Position numbers and translations under genes: made by a program. DNA of 18,180 bases from RYN-433 sp036558265 (GTDB lineage Bacteria > Planctomycetota > Phycisphaerae > Tepidisphaerales > Tepidisphaeraceae): contig DATBFY010000508.1 of NCBI GenBank assembly GCA_036558265.1, positions 1 to 18,180 on the forward strand, written 5' to 3'. Shown here piece by piece: positions 17,873-18,180 of the stretch; position 1 is the first letter of the stretch; every line of letters begins with the position of its first letter. The notes under the pieces were generated by a model. That model searched no databases. It worked only from the letters and a program-made list of their open reading frames with translations, and had not been told where the DNA came from.

Positions 17873-18180
17873 CTACGGCCGGCCACTGGCGAGCAACCGT
17901 GCGATGCTTAACTGCGGCTTGGACAAGGGGTAAGCATCCAATTGTTCCAGCGTGACCCAGACGGTGCTGGCGGGGCGATCGCCGGAAAGCTCGGCTACGT
18001 AGGCGTCAAACTCATATCTTCGGTGGGTCAGGCCGTGCCGCACGACGCCAAGCCGTTTCGGGCGGGAAACGGCCAGCCCAAGCCGCTTGCCCAGTTCTCG
18101 GACCGTGTGCGGATGGCCATTGGATTCAAGCGTTTTGAACTGCCACAGGCCGGCCCACCGCCCCTTGTCCGGCCGGCGCT
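17873..18180 (-). CDS. mutY: A/G-specific adenine glycosylase MutY, C-terminal part (cut by right edge)
   Basis: The last 102 codons of a minus-strand gene that enters from the right edge and ends with TAG at 17873-17875. The translated part reads RRPDKGRWAGLWQFKTLE, then HGLTHRRYEFDAYVAEL, and ends near PLSKPQLSIARLLASG. These match the C-terminal NUDIX-like domain of MutY, which recognises 8-oxoguanine opposite a misincorporated adenine; the WAGLW(E/Q)F motif is characteristic. The catalytic helix-hairpin-helix and iron-sulphur parts lie outside the window. MutY excises adenine from A:8-oxoG pairs in base-excision repair. Confidence 0.85.
   Translation of the reverse strand, partial: RRPDKGRWAGLWQFKTLESNGHPHTVRELGKRLGLAVSRPKRLGVVRHGLTHRRYEFDAYVAELSGDRPASTVWVTLEQLDAYPLSKPQLSIARLLASGRP

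Overview
The window is GC-rich by eye and most likely comes from a planctomycete, probably of the class Phycisphaerae. This is an inference from several protein types typical of that phylum: a Tat-exported Gfo/Idh/MocA oxidoreductase beside a cytosolic one, a giant exoprotein carrying an N-terminal 'MEQRLLLAA' motif (the LEPR-type motif of large planctomycetal surface proteins) and ending in a dockerin-like repeat, an OmpL-like beta-barrel protein, and many short palindromic repeats at gene ends. No rRNA, tRNA, CRISPR array or transposase gene was seen.

Layout. Positions 137-367 hold eleven 21-bp tandem repeats. Read on the minus strand they encode a leucine heptad (LEELRHV), and the differences between copies fall mostly at third codon positions, so they are probably the end of a coiled-coil gene running off the left edge. 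Positions 571-3174 (minus strand) hold a REP-like hairpin and two consecutive Gfo/Idh/MocA oxidoreductases, the upstream one with a twin-arginine signal. A divergent region with a large inverted repeat leads to a family 2 glycosyltransferase (plus strand), which converges on a 7.2-kb minus-strand gene for a modular exoprotein of about 2388 residues (five lamin-tail domains, CotH kinase-like core, PA14-like, FN3, Ig-like, discoidin and dockerin modules).

Divergent from the giant gene, on the plus strand, is a three-gene set: an outer-membrane beta-barrel protein with an acidic Tyr/Glu-rich loop, a secreted type I copper (cupredoxin) protein six bases downstream, and, after a REP-like hairpin, a hybrid histidine kinase carrying HAMP, HisKA, HATPase, two receiver domains and an HPt domain. 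This set is the most system-like part of the window and suggests envelope copper or redox sensing, although no output gene is visible. The kinase ATPase domain contains an in-frame insertion of about 55 residues made of repeat-like DNA.

At the right edge, on the minus strand, is the C-terminal NUDIX-like part of MutY, followed 25 bases later by a small two-helix membrane protein of unknown function. Four kinds of short palindrome or repeat (REP-like hairpin, CACGGGCG hairpin, GTCATCCT/AGGATGAC inverted repeat, CTCTCCCGG hairpin) sit next to or inside gene ends. In two cases the repeat DNA has become coding sequence.
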